Of a DNA stretch of 64,000 bases, positions 34,831-46,654 are shown piece after piece. The notes under the pieces are model-generated. The model did not search any database, was not told the DNA's origin, and saw only the letters and a program-made list of their open reading frames with translations. The position numbers were made by a program, and so were the translations under genes. The stretch comes from Hymenopus coronatus (Eukaryota; Arthropoda; Insecta; Mantodea; Hymenopodidae): assembly GCA_030762935.1 (NCBI GenBank), contig CM060900.1, positions 372,551,132 through 372,615,131 of the forward strand, given 5' to 3'. The first letter of the stretch is position 1; every line of letters begins with the position of its first letter.

Positions 34831-35394
34831 TAATCCGGATAAACCAAAGACTCACACGCCTGGCGGGTTATAAATACGAGTTTTGACCAGATAATTCGAT
34901 ACAGAGTACGAAGGTTAAAGGTATGATAAAATATAGATTAAAGTGTATAAGAAATACACACTCAAATATTTCGTACTCTCTTTACAGGTCCAGAAAGGCA
35001 ATTCTAAATTTCTCAGAAAATAAAAGAATATTTTTGTAGAGGAGAATTTAAGTTTTATTAGAAGTTTTAAAAATTAAAATATTACAGCTAGTGAAGAAGT
35101 TATAATCCAAAATTTACTCCATCACAAACTGACATCTCTTCGTAAAATACTGACATATGTGAAATGATCCATATTTTATTGCAGCAAAGTAAATTCAACC
35201 TTAAAGTGCTAAAACTGACTCAATGCAAAAATAAAATATATTATTAAATGCTTATTTTTTCACTGTTATCTAAGTTTTCATAGACCTCTTTACAGTTAAT
35301 ATTGAATTTAGTACATTGAAATTTCAGGCAATAGTAACTTGCGATCCAGCTTATTTATTAAAGATTCTTTATGTGACACTTTTACATCAAAAAC
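34831..35394. other. Unannotated AT-rich stretch
   Basis: Nothing recognised. Confidence 0.4.
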
Positions 35395-35492
35395 GAGAGA
35401 GAGAGAGAGAGACAGATAGAGAGAGAGACAGATAGAGAGAGAGACAGATAGAGAGAGAGAGAGACAGATAGAGAGAGAGAGACAGATAGATA
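35395..35492. repeat. (GA)n / GACAGATA compound repeat
   Basis: Five higher-order units, each a (GA)n run of 3-6 repeats closed by 'gacagata', indicate expansion of a compound motif rather than simple slippage alone. Confidence 0.9.
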
Positions 35493-37611
35493 TCTCAATT
35501 TTTTAACGAACACACAATGATTTCATTACATACCATTAAATTCATGTTGCAAATAATCTTGGCATCAAATAAGTGCAGGCTTTTCCTAATCAAGTGCCAC
35601 ACATGTATGCAGATATACACATTCAACAGCTGAATCACGCGGTTTATTGTGTCACAGGATTTGCATATGCTTTTATTACGAATACTAAATGTGCATAAAG
35701 CTCTGTTATTTCTTTGTAACTGAAGCGTGGAAATTATGAATCAGTCTGAGTGTTCACATGAAAAGTGAGCAAACTCGATGGAATATTCATCTATCGCTTC
35801 AAAACAATGAACTATCTGTAATGGAGAAATATATAGAAATCTTTCCAAAATTTCAACACCACTCCAAATACCTTTGAACAGTAATGATTCCATTATATAC
35901 ATCTCGAATGTATGCTTCTACATTTTACACTCTAATTTCGGATATAACAGTCACCCAAGCCGTCCTTTTTACTTGCCCTCCAATTGCATCCACAGCTCCT
36001 TTTTCCATGGTAAATTACAAAGAGGTTCCATTCAGTTTGTATCACAATATGCTGGAAAGCGTGTTCATTATTTAAGGAGGCCTGCAGCTCCCTCATAAAA
36101 TACTTTATGACTTCGAGGTGGAACAGAAACACTACAAGCTTAGAAAGCAAATGACAATATCAAATTTATCGTGTGCAAGGTAATTAGACACCTAAGCAAA
36201 AGACTTCCTTTGAATCTTTCCATCACTTTTTTCTAAGACAAGCAACAACAATGAAAACGGAAATCTGTATATTGTTCTAATGAGCACCTTGAATCTAATT
36301 TTAATGATTGCATGTGTAGTTTTTAGAGAAGTCTATCTGTAACACTGCTTCTTTAGCAACATTTTCTTTATTTTACGTACTCCTTAGCAACCTTTTCTCT
36401 TAGATGCTGTCTACATTTATGTTATCATTTTGCTAGTGGTTTACTGTCTTCTCAAGATGCACTTGCTAGGGTATATCAACCGAAAGCAATACAAAGTAAC
36501 AAAGGCGTGGTATGTTAGTCTTTTATGCCACTATTTCCATAAATTCACTGACTTTGAAACAAATACTCCAATACCGTTCTTATTGGTAATGTGATATTAA
36601 CGCAGGATGTGGAAGGAAACTTAAATCCATAATTTATTTTCCCATCTAGGATATTTTATCCGTGTTCAGAGTAGCTGAAATACAATGTATATAAAATAGT
36701 TAATATAATCTGTTTAGAAATGTTTACATTTGGAAGTGCTTATCAAAGTGAATCAAGGAAAACCTAATATATGATGTAAAAATTAGAATAAAGATCTGAG
36801 GTAAATTACATTATTTACCTTCTAAAATGTGTAGGTAGAAATTAGAAACATTTATATGTTTATCGTATCACTTTCACCCACTAAGGTCTTCAACATGATT
36901 ACTCTACTCTTTGCTATTGTATTTCATTATTAAACAAGGTACTTCAGGCTATGAGGAATCACATATGTTTACTTGAAATATTGAATTAAAATATTACTCC
37001 TTGATATAACATTTCTGTGAAATTTTTCCCCTTCATTATGTGGGCACTGCGTGAGATATAAGAAACAAGCCTTTCTTGAATTACAAGCTCTTAGATATGT
37101 GAAATTTCACTGTTCCACAGTGACTGACTATAACAGCGGAATAAATTTAAGTAATCCAAAGCAGGATACTTATTAGATCTAAGAGTACTACTAGAAGTAA
37201 CTTAAAGTCGAAAGCTATACACAAAATCGCTATTTTAACACTTGCGGCTGAAGCTAAATGGTGTAAGAGGAATGGAGTATTTGTTCCAAACCTGGCAGCT
37301 TCTCCCGAAGTCCCAGAGCTGCTCTTCACCTTCTACACAATGACATCTCAGACAGCTGAGTATAAGTTACCGGTGAATTATTCATAAAGGAACACTGAAA
37401 ATGCCTTAGAGTCAACATGATCAGGATTACCATAAGACTTCGACTTAGTCGCGCACACTTGGTGCTCGCTAAGGCACAAGGGATTATGTCAAATTTATGT
37501 AAATGCAATTATCATACTCTCCTCGCTTTTATATTACATTATTATTGGGAAGGAGCCGCGCTCCGTTTCCAGGAAAAGCTGCTACTAAATGGGGGCAAAA
37601 CGGTGGAGGTG
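35493..37611. other. Unannotated AT-rich stretch
   Basis: No gene or repeat family recognised. Overlapping 60-74-codon frames on both strands at 35874-36150 could not be assigned. Confidence 0.45.
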
Positions 37612-37643
37612 ATGACGTACTGCGCTCCAGTGCAGTACGTCAT
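37612..37643. repeat. Perfect 11-bp hairpin, 10-nt loop
   Basis: 'atgacgtactg' (37612-37622) pairs perfectly with 'cagtacgtcat' (37633-37643). It sits in a GC-richer patch (37550-37660) and each arm contains a TGACGT-type core. Function unknown. Confidence 0.7.
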
Positions 37644-39070
37644 GTGGACAGCAATGGAAGCTTAAGCAAATCATCTGTCTAGCGAAATTTCCAAATGTTA
37701 CGATTTTAATGCTCCGAAAATAATATGTTATACAATTATCTTTATCCAGGTACCTCGTTATACTTTTGTTACATTTGATTGGAACGAACGCCATGGAACT
37801 GTTCCTGTAATTATGGATTTTTGTTTCCTTGCATAACTCAGTTAAGGGCAAATACTAACCTGATAAATTTAGCTACAACTTACGTTGTATTTGATTCTAA
37901 AGAATTTTAATTGATCTGATTCGGGTTTTGGTTCTATTTTATTTTCCGCTTCTCAGTAACTATTTTACCGTCGAAGACTCTTGTTTGATTTAAAACCTAA
38001 GGCCACTCTCTTTCATACATTGTCAGCATTTTAATTATGACTTAACTTCACTCTTCCTTTTCTTCTTCCTCCTCCTCTTCAGAATGATTGTTGTTACACT
38101 ATTGGTAGTTATTTGCTCTGAGTAAATCGAAATATTTTAGTAAGCAGATTACTCATTTTATCAGGAAATATTCGCACGAAAACTATTTAAAGTACTGAAC
38201 TTATGCATAACACTGTGATATAAATACTAAAGTTTTAAATATACTCAATATTAATGTAAAATGTTCATTTGTGGAAATACACAAGGACACTTTAAACATG
38301 TTTTTCTCAATATATATAATCAATACACAGATGAATCACGATCCGAAAGCTCACAGGGCACATTTGCATTCCAGTGTAAATTTCCATGTGATTCTTGTTT
38401 ATTTCCGATAGGCCATGAGATTGGTATATTTAATAATCGGAAGGTATGAAGAAACACCGCTTAGTGGAGGTTTAAGTTTGTAATATTCCCAATTCTTCAA
38501 GCATGTTGACTGACATTCTGTAAACGACTGACAAATATCGATCTCGTTCTATTTTAAGCTCTTCTACTTATGCTATTCTTCAACTAGCCGAAACTTCCAG
38601 GTTCAAAAGTGAAACACTAGTCACTGTTTATTGGATTTGATTATTTATCTAGCGTCAATGTTAGACGGAGTTTCTTGATCTGGTAGGGATGATGTACGAT
38701 CACCTCAGAACGTTTATTGCATTAATTCTGGTTCCTGTATATGTTGGCAAGCCTTTCTCAATTCAGTTTTGTAAGGGCTGCGGATTAGGGATTTAATTTT
38801 TTCTGCCACCTTTCATGATCCAAACTTAGTTCGGCTTCCTAAGTTGTTAATAAATTTGCCATAACCAGCATATTTGTTATTATAATTGCTCTAATCTCTG
38901 CCCTTAACTTTCCAAGCAGTCGGTAATATTCGATATACTTCTATAAATGGACTCTTGAATTCATTTGAATAAACTGCTTATTTCTGAAGGCAATGACTCC
39001 TAGTAATATTTCACGTGTGCATGGAATAAGATATGCACCCTCACCGTAGAAATCTATGTTATCTATCTAT
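37644..39070. other. Unannotated AT-rich stretch
   Basis: Nothing recognised. Confidence 0.45.
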
Positions 39071-39600
39071 CGTGATGTCTAGGTCACGTTTACATATTAG
39101 GACTCACATTTTTTAATTTGTCTGCAGCGTGATCTATATGGAATTTACATGCTCACGCATTTACCGCTTCATTTGCAGCGTGTTTTATACCGCGTTTACA
39201 TATTCGGACATTCGCCGTTTTATTCGGCTTCAGCATCATTAATGTCCCTTTTACATCTTCAGATATTGGTCGTTTCATTTGACTACAGCCTGTCTATATC
39301 GCATTTATATCTTCAGAATACCAGTTTTATTTGTCTGCAGCATCATCTATGTCGCTCTTACCCTTTCAGATACCCACTCCTTCGTTTGTCTACAGCGACG
39401 TCCATGTTCCTTTATATGTTTCATTTGTCTGCAGCGTTGTCTACATCGCGTTTACATGTTCAGATATTCACCGTTCATTTGTCTACAGCGTTGCCTATAT
39501 CGCATTTTACATGCTCAGACATACACCGCAGCATGATTATGTTGGCTTATGTTGTATTTATATGTTGAGGTATTCAATGCTTCGTCTGTGTTATTCCAAG
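39071..39600. repeat. Minisatellite, ~50-57-bp degenerate units
   Basis: Nine or ten units can be laid out, each ending in 'ctacagc' or 'ctgcagc' and containing 'tttacat' or 'tttatat', 'tcagatattc' and 'catttgtct'. Units vary in length (about 39-58 bp) and are diverged. All three plus-strand phases stay open over much of the array (frames of 139, 85 and 92 codons). This is a property of the stop-poor repeat and not evidence of a gene. Confidence 0.8.
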
Positions 39601-41337
39601 CTAGGCTAGACGTTGTACTCACCGCACCGCAGACCAATGTTTGCTCCAGCGATTTGTTCACGTAAAGCATTTTTCGGTTTGTCTGTACAAACACTGCCTC
39701 TGCAGAGTCACTGGTGTAAATAGCCGTGTTTGTGAAGTCGTTTAACAATTTAATGTGTATAGGACAACCGTTAGGCAGTAGGAAATTCAACGTCATTGAT
39801 GGACTCTTAACGTTTGTAGTCCGAGTCCCTTGCGTAGCTCTGAATACTCAATGATTATTATAAACTTCAGACCTTAAGGAGCACTTTTTCCAACTGCCGA
39901 CATTTTATTCTAAATTAATGTAGAACAGCATATGCACAGATTTCCTCTCCAAGGAGTTTTTGAATCGTGTATATCCGTTTAAAGATCCCTTTTCAATAGT
40001 CGCGTTAGTAAATAAAGATGACATCGAGAATTTACAAAGCGGCCGGAATATTCTACAGCGAATAATTAGGATTCAAGTTATTTCTTATTCTGTTTTTTTT
40101 TTTTTTTTTTCCTCTATTTAATATTCTTAACGGTGAGATGTTTGTGGAAGGAAAGGAAAGAAAGTTGCCTATACTTTCCAATTGGCTGCTAGAGGTAAAG
40201 GCGGTACAAATTGCTTCTCTTGCCTTCACGCAAAAGGGAATATCTATAGACGCAGAAGGGAGAGAGATGAAAAAGGAAAGATGGGTTGATGGCTTCTGAA
40301 AGCAAACTTGCCTGGTATAACCCGGCAAACTGTTTGCTCTTAGTAAGCCCAGCATTTTGCTCTGTTAAAGGAGCATCAGTGGCTGGCCTCACTCTTCTTG
40401 AAAGACTGCTGTTTAAGTCGTCAAAGAAGCGCGGGAAAGTCGCACATTGAATTAATATTCGTATGGTGATGCAATCCAATAATTTACGGCTCATATATAC
40501 CTTTAGCGAAAATTGCGGTACTGTCATAGAGAATAAAGGAACTCCGAAGCAAAACGCTACTTCAATACATAAAATATATTATATTACATAAAAGCAACGT
40601 TCTTTAGCTTATTCTCTAGCAAAGATTTTGGGATTATATGCTCACCTGTTATTATTTTTAAATTATTTTATTAAAAAAACTGTTTTCTCCAAAACATAAG
40701 AGCTCTCAAACAGAACCGCCCGCCCCTGCCACTGGGTAATAACCTTAGCAAACAAATGGCGACCTTCTACTAGATGCGGGAGGCAACGTAGTGAAATCGG
40801 TTTCCTGTAGACTCTGACGGCAACTCAGTTTCATATTTCGTGTCAGTGCGTCCAAACTGCGTTACTGCAGAACATGTTGAAGAACCAGTAAGTGCAAGAC
40901 TTGGCAACTGCGAGGATTGGTTTCTAACCGATACCTCGTAATTCCAAGTTTTAGGAGTGAGGCAGCATTATCATGTTATGCAAAATACTGTGCAAAGGGA
41001 TTCGCTCAGAAATAAAAGATGTTAGACAAATTGTTCGCGATGAGGCATAGGAAGAAGGTACTTTATATCGGAAACACAGTTTTTGGTATTAAATGTATAG
41101 GAAGCTTAAACGTTACTGCATTCAGTTTTACCCAGTGTGCTCTTTTATTACCCGATATACTTTCAATGAAAAAATTGCTACGGTTTTATAGGATGATAAA
41201 AAGGAAATGGAGAAGGGCAGGGTATGTTGATTACAGTAGTAGACTACAAAGGACGCATTAGCATGGATGAGAACAGGATCAATGACTTGAGAGGGCTAAA
41301 TGGCAGAACAAATGGAATATGTTAACTATGTAGAAGC
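39601..41337. other. Unannotated stretch with a T tract
   Basis: A ~20-nt T run lies at about 40093-40112, possibly the tail of an unrecognised minus-strand retroelement. Frames of 100 and 112 codons overlap on the minus strand at 40053-40527 without any known motif. Confidence 0.4.
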
Positions 41338-41643
41338 AGAAAACTACGGAAATGGAAATGACGTGTTATTTATGGACGCTCTTTAGCTGCTGTGGTTCTC
41401 AGCATCCCATTCTATATTGGAATTTTGCTCAGAGACCTCTCTATCACGCTTGAGGTTCTTTTACGTTCCGTAAATCTACGACACGGGACCAGCGGCTTTA
41501 CTTCCCTTCCGAAGGAAGCCATGCTAAGGATTTTTACGCCCCAAAAAATCCATCGTCCTCCGCCGGGTTTGAACCCACGACCTTGGGTATATGAAGTCAG
41601 CATGGTAACCATTACACCACGGAGGCCGACAGAAAACTACGGA
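41338..41643 (-). mobile_element. SINE-E with perfect 13-bp target-site duplication
   Basis: On the minus strand the head reads 'cctccgtggtgtaatggtta' with B box 'gggttcaaacccgg', which pairs within the T arm. The body follows ('aagtaaagccgctggtcccg', 'cgtagatttacgg') and the 3' end is 'agagcgtccataaataac'. The direct repeat 'agaaaactacgga' flanks it at 41338-41350 and 41631-41643 without mismatch. This is the best-preserved SINE-E here and probably the youngest. Confidence 0.9.
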
Positions 41644-42176
41644 GTATTTCTATTATATAACAGAGTATGAAGAACTAGCGAAATTGAGGTAAAATGTATG
41701 GGAATCCAATAAAGTACATGGATGAAAGGTAGTAATTAAAATGCTGACGGGAAAATATAAAGTAAAAATAAAAACAGGAATTTTTAGAGAGAGCAAGGTA
41801 GAAATGGATTAGAAAACTAAGGGAGGCTAGAAAGGAAGAACGGCAAACGGATAAGAGGGAGAATGATTAGGAGGCCAATGTTAGCACAGGGCTGCTCAGT
41901 TGAGCTTATAAACAGGTGAACTGAGCCGTACATATGTAATTTTAGAGCGGACCTGCGGAGTGCAATCATTACCAACACTTCCTTATCCGCCCTAAACTGC
42001 CTGCTTAGCTGTGTACATGGCGAGTAACAACAGACAGCGGGCATTAAATGACGTTTCGTTGACAGACATTATCAGCATGGAAAAGCATTGTACTACTTTG
42101 CAATCAACCTTTTCACTGCAATAGATGCCCCATTGAGCTTATCACATCACAGAGCAGTACTCCTCTAAACAACAGG
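41644..42176. other. Unannotated stretch upstream of hAT relic
   Basis: No motif could be named. It may include more of the decayed hAT element, but this is not supported by any recognised residue pattern. Confidence 0.35.
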
Positions 42177-42450
42177 GAAAACGGTTTAAAACTTTACCAA
42201 ATGTTACCAGTCGATATATACACCAAATTGAGAGATTTTGCAGATCGTATTGTTGCAATGTTTGGTTTCATATATACAGCTGAGCAATTCTTTGCTAAAT
42301 TGAAATATTCTAAGGGTAATACACGCTACAGTTTGAATGAATATACCTTTATCAATATTGCGTTTCTCGTGTCTACAATTAAACCTGACATTGATAAAAA
42401 GGAGTCGGCGTTCTTCTATACCCCTACCAAAAAAAAAAATTGTAATGCCT
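42177..42450 (+). pseudogene. hAT transposase C-terminal (dimerisation) fragment
   Basis: The frame reads 'LYQMLPVDIYTKLRDFADRI', then 'AEQFFAKLKYSKG', 'RYSLNEYTFINIAF' and 'TIKPDIDK'. This order matches the C-terminal end of hAT transposases of the ZBED/GTF2IRD2-like type, where one finds L..LP...F..LR.FA, then CEQ.FS.MK..KS..RS.L....L, then PDI. The usual CEQ is AEQ. The frame is open to 42584, but sequence after ~42450 is no longer hAT-like (poly-Lys from an A run). The catalytic domain and BED finger are missing. The dimerisation region alone has no transposition activity, so it is a relic unless it was co-opted, for which there is no evidence. Confidence 0.7.
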
Positions 42451-42714
42451 CATTGAAGAAGAAAGAGGGCAAAATGTATGTATTTTGCTACTCGGCCACT
42501 CGCCGAGTTAGTTCCACCACCGTTATACTTTGCATGGTGAGCAATAGCTTAATAACAAATTCCAGGTGGAATGGCGAGACGTAACACTGCTCCTCCGTTT
42601 ACCAGCTCCCAAGGGCTGATACAGCACAGCTGGCCAGACAATTTGTGCACAGGTTAAGAGAGCCAATAAGAGAAAACTGTGTGAAACGGGCTGTGTAGAA
42701 AAAATGTACAAAAA

Positions 42715-43838
42715 AGTCTGATGTGTTCTATTCGCATCACTTTCTCCACATCTCTACAATAAATTATTGCTAAAAAGCTTATTCTTCTATTTTCTTAATG
42801 CTGATCGAGAAAAACTTATCAGAAAGGATCTCATTACTTGCTCCCTTGTAAGCAGAAGGTAAATAAGGGAACACAGTAGGCTAAATCTTTTAAAAGTTCG
42901 TTTCTATGTGATAGAAGTACCTTTGTTTGTATGAACAAATTGACAAATTCCTGTATGAGAAAAGTATACATTTTTTAAAGCAGATACAAGGAATATTTAA
43001 AAAACTGTAAACCTATAGAAAAAATGTATATAACATAAATTGTGTATTTTAACGAGCTCAACATATTTTTTTTAATTGTTTCATTTATATAGCCCCCTTT
43101 AACATCTAAGCTCATATCGGGGGCTTTCCACTTGAAAAAGCTCGTTGTCTCTAGGTACTTTTTACGTTGGTTTAAATCATTTTGTTTTACTCAAACACGC
43201 ACACCTTCACACTCACATACAAACTTCCAGACTCTGCGGGGGATAGGGAATAATTCTGGCTAAAGAAAAATTCCCCACACCAGCCGGGAATCGAACCCGG
43301 GACCCCCGGGTGAGAAGTCAGCTCGCTGACCACTGGACCACGGAAGCAGTTTCTACATATCTGTGTGGTATGGTTTTGTCTATCTCTTACGTTTGCCAGT
43401 TGTGCAAAATGCATCTAGAATAAACTTGTCTTCAGAGGCTGTCACCAGAAAATTCAATACATACATTTTAGTGGCCATGTAAATGTCTAGTATATAAGAG
43501 ATTTTAACCAATATCGTTAGAGCCATTTTTGAGAGAATCATAATTTTCAAACTTTTCCATGTAAAGGATAGTTGGGGTGGGGAAATTTTCTTTAAAGTCT
43601 TCGCGTCGCATCTTTGTAAGATACCAAACTTATACCAAGTTTGATTTCTAACAGTGTTTTCGTTTTTGAGCTACGCTTCACACGCGCACGCACACGCACA
43701 CGCACACACACTTCTCTAAAATATTGGATTCAGGGGTCTCAAAACATGTATTTCCGGTGAAATCTTGGTATCGAATTTTTGGATGCAATACAATATCTTC
43801 TCTATGCACTATGTACATAGTACGTGAAGAGAAAATAA
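42715..43838 (+). mobile_element. Repeat family F, copy 3 (split by SINE-C)
   Basis: It starts 'gatgtgttctattcgcatca', runs to 'ttgtgtattttaacgagc' (~43060), is interrupted by SINE-C (43076-43350), and resumes with 'gtttgccagttgtgcaaaa'. It then passes 'gtaaaggatagttggggtgg', an internal CA/CG repeat (43680-43710) and 'ggatgcaatacaatatcttc'. The last ~36 bp form a hairpin: 'cttctc' against 'gaagag' around a perfect 14-bp palindrome 'actatgtacatagt'. Without the SINE it is about 850 bp. No conserved frame. Confidence 0.8.
43076..43350 (-). mobile_element. SINE-C nested in F copy 3
   Basis: This is a full-length minus-strand copy. The head is 'ctgcttccgtggtccagtgg', the B box 'gggttcgattcccgg', the body 'ggaatttttctttagcc' and the 3' end 'gggggctatataaatgaaac'. 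Only a weak 6-8-bp repeat ('acatat') is seen at the junctions. The insertion postdates F copy 3. Confidence 0.85.
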
Positions 43839-44101
43839 TAAATTCAATTCAATAGCTTCAACATATCTTTTATGTATAAATTGTTCACCGAGAGAAAAAG
43901 CATTGTAATATAACTATGCTTTCTGATGATACAAGCGATAAATTTCATTGGGAATATCAAATTAACATTATATAATATCAACGTTCAAGGCAACCAAAAA
44001 TTAACCAAAACACACCATTCTATCAAACGGTAGGCAAATCCTGAGTAATGCATGGGAAAGAACTTCAAAGCACAAAACCCCTCCTTTGTGGTTCGGGATA
44101 G
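43839..44101. other. AT-rich spacer
   Basis: Nothing recognised. Confidence 0.4.
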
Positions 44102-44362
44102 TCCTCCGTGGTATAATGGTTACCAAGCTAACTTCATATACCCAAGTTCGCGGGTTCAAACCCGGCGGAGGACGATGAATTTTTAGCATGGCTTCCTCCG
44201 GAAGGGAAGTAAAGCCGTTGGTCCCGTGTCGTAGATTTACGGCACATAAAAGAACCTCAAGCCTGATAGAGAGGCCTCTGAGCAAAATTAAGCGGTATTT
44301 CACGCCCAATTTAGAATGGGACGCTGAGAACCACAGTAGTTGAAGAGCGTCCATAAATGACA
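44102..44362 (+). mobile_element. SINE-E, plus-strand copy
   Basis: Head 'tcctccgtggtataatggtt', B box 'gggttcaaacccgg', body 'taaagccgttggtcccgtg' and 3' end 'agagcgtccataaatgac' are followed by a (GT)n run (44370-44392). Compared with 41351-41630 it lacks part of the 'ttttacgcc' segment. Target duplication not certain. Confidence 0.85.
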
Positions 44363-44675
44363 CGCCTTTTGTGTGTGTGTGTATGTGTGTGTGGTGCGGA
44401 GCAGACTGACCTCACTCTTTAATGCCGGGCTGATTTTGCGTACTGTTTTAAACAGCGCAATAAAACATATACGAGTTTAGGCTCAATTCTCTTCAGGGTT
44501 CATCATGTTGCATGTCCAGTATTATACGTAGAAGTGAGAGAAACGGTGAAAAGTAGTCATTTCTGGTGAACTGAGTTCAGCCATTTGTAGCGTCACTTTT
44601 GTGGAAGAAATGCTTGCTGGAAAATACGGTGTATGTGCGTGAAGAGAACAGCGTGGAGAGGAATTTACGGGTAAC

Positions 44676-44844
44676 AAGTTTATCAGTGACTGCCTCCGTG
44701 GTCGGGTGATCAGTAAACTGACTTCTCACCCGGAGGTCCCGGGTTCGATTACCGGCTAGGGGGCAATTTTTCTTTAACCAGAATTATTCTCTATCCCCCA
44801 CAGAGTCTGGAAGTATGATCTCAAAAGTGAATGTGTGCGCGCGC

Positions 44845-44894
<50 letters not shown>

Positions 44895-45011
44895 TTAAGG
44901 AAAATAAAAACGATTTAAACTTAGCGTAAAAAAAACCTACAGACAAATTGTTTGAACTTAGATGTTAAAAGGGCTATATAAATGAAACAATAATAAAAAA
45001 AAAGTTTATCA
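44676..45011 (+). mobile_element. SINE-C with expanded (GT)n and target-site duplication
   Basis: Head 'tgcctccgtggtcgggtga', B box 'gggttcgattaccgg' and body 'caatttttctttaaccag' lead to a (GC)(GT) microsatellite at 44837-44893 and the tail 'gggctatataaatgaaac'. The direct repeat 'aagtttatca' flanks it at 44676-44685 and 45002-45011. Other SINE-C copies have only short GT runs at the same internal place, so the microsatellite arose within the SINE. Confidence 0.85.
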
Positions 45012-45544
45012 ATACTGAATTGAAGCTAGCCTGACTTAGTTAAGGAGGGATATGGCACCCTGGCACTAGCGGGGCTTTTTAAATTCAGAAGTAAACTAAA
45101 CTAGGCATTGGTTGTGGATAGAAGGGATATTATGTGGCAACAGTGTGTGATTTTTAAATTCAGAAGTAAGCTAAATCAGGCATTAGTTGCGATATGTGGC
45201 AACAGTGTGCGATTTTTAAATTCACAAGTAAACTAAATCAGGCATTGGTTGCGGATAGAAGGGATATTATGTGGCAACAGTGTGCGGTTTTTAAAGTAAG
45301 AAACAAATCGTATATTGGTTGGGTAATGAATAGGAGGAATATGACATGGAAAGAGGAGTGCTTCTTAAACTCAAAATTAGGAATTGGTTTGGATAGGAGA
45401 GATATGTGGTAACTGCGAAGACTTTTTAAATTCAGAAGTGAATGTAAACCAGGTACTGGTAATCGGCAGGAGTGATATGGTATGTCAACAGAGGGTATTC
45501 CAGACATTGGTTGTAGATAGGAGGGGTATGATCACTTGCCAAGA

Positions 45545-45794
45545 GTAGGTCCTAGGTGGCCCGGGTTCAATCCCAGTTGATCGCATGCAAGATTCTTCTG
45601 GACGGACTTTCTCCAACTGCTCCTGTTTCCCCACCATTCATTCCACAAGTCTCTCAATAATCAACTTTCCTTTCATCCACTTCACTTCATATCATTCACT
45701 TCCTCACTTTCATACCAGACATCGAGCTGATCACCCATCCTAGCCTCTGCTCAACAGGCGTCTGGCCCAAGTACTGGCTTGTAGGTCCTAGGTG
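45545..45794 (+). mobile_element. SINE-B, 5'-truncated, inside tandem array
   Basis: It begins at 'ggtggcccgggttcaatccc' (B box) and ends in the SINE-B 3' sequence 'caacaggcgtctggcccaag' and 'ggcttgta'. A perfect 14-bp direct repeat, 'gtaggtcctaggtg', is present at 45545-45558 and 45781-45794. Its last part overlaps the SINE's own 'taggtggccc', so microhomology may have guided the truncated integration. Confidence 0.75.
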
Positions 45795-45886
45795 TTATTT
45801 TCTACATAAGAGGAGGGTAAACAAAGAAACAAGCAAACAAAGCGTGAGAGAAGGTGTTTTTAAAAGTTAGAAGCAAATGTAAACGA

Positions 45887-46178
45887 GGATTGGCCTTTTG
45901 ATTACTGTTTCATTTGTATAGGCCCTGTAACTGATATGGTTATATCGCGATTTAACCTGCGAAACAATTCTGTATTAAATGTAACTTTTTGGCATTAGTT
46001 AATAATGCTATAGGTATCATTAAACGCACACATATGCACGCTTACATACTATGGTGGATAGGGAAAAAAACTGGTTAAAGAAAAATTCCCTGTACCAACC
46101 GAAAATCGTACTCCGGACCTCGGAGTGAGAAATCAGCTCACTAACCACTCGGCCAAGGGGACAATCCGGATTGGGCTT
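45887..46178 (-). mobile_element. SINE-C, diverged, inside tandem array
   Basis: This minus-strand copy has the head 'gtccccttggccgagtggtt', a decayed B box and the body 'gggaatttttctttaacc'. The internal part is strongly diverged and the 3' end reads 'tacaaatgaaac'. Direct repeats 'ggattggcctt' (45887-45897) and 'ggattgggctt' (46168-46178) flank it with one mismatch. Confidence 0.7.
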
Positions 46179-46654
46179 GGTTAAAAGGAATAGGATGCTT
46201 TGGTAACATCGTGTAATTTTAAAAGTCAGAAGTAAACACAAAGCACGGATTTGTCGTGGATAAGAAAGATATGAGACCTAAAAACATCCGGTGCTTTCTG
46301 AAACGCAAAGTGTCCTTAGCCAGGAATAGTTCATGGGTAAGCGGGATATGGTACCTTGGCATTAGGGGGTGTTTTTAAGGTCAGAAGCAATTGTAAACTA
46401 GAGACTGGTTGCGGGTAGGATGGCCCTGATTTGGAAATAATGGGGGATTTTTTGTTGGAAGTATATGAATTAGCAAGAAATGGCTATGGGAAAGAGCGAT
46501 ATACCGCTTTAGCAATAGAAAGTGCATTTTTTATATCAGAGGAAAATATAAACCGTCGATGTTATCAGTTAGGAGGGGTGTGATGCTTTGACAGCAGCGG
46601 GTGCTTTTAAAAGATAGAAACAAATGTAAATCAAAAAATTCAACAGTTGTATTT

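Noticed and set aside
35874..36150. Overlapping frames on both strands that at first looked transposase-like
   Set aside because: No catalytic or helix-turn-helix motif could be placed in order in any frame.
39071..39600. CRISPR array
   Set aside because: Repeats and 'spacers' cannot be separated, unit length varies, and the window is eukaryotic; it is a degenerate minisatellite.
39149..39609. Overlapping frames of 139, 85 and 92 codons
   Set aside because: All three phases are open because the underlying minisatellite lacks stops; not evidence of coding.
44102..44175. Free-standing tRNA gene
   Set aside because: The A and B boxes belong to SINE-E; the acceptor stem does not pair and the SINE body continues directly. 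The same applies to the other tRNA-like heads.
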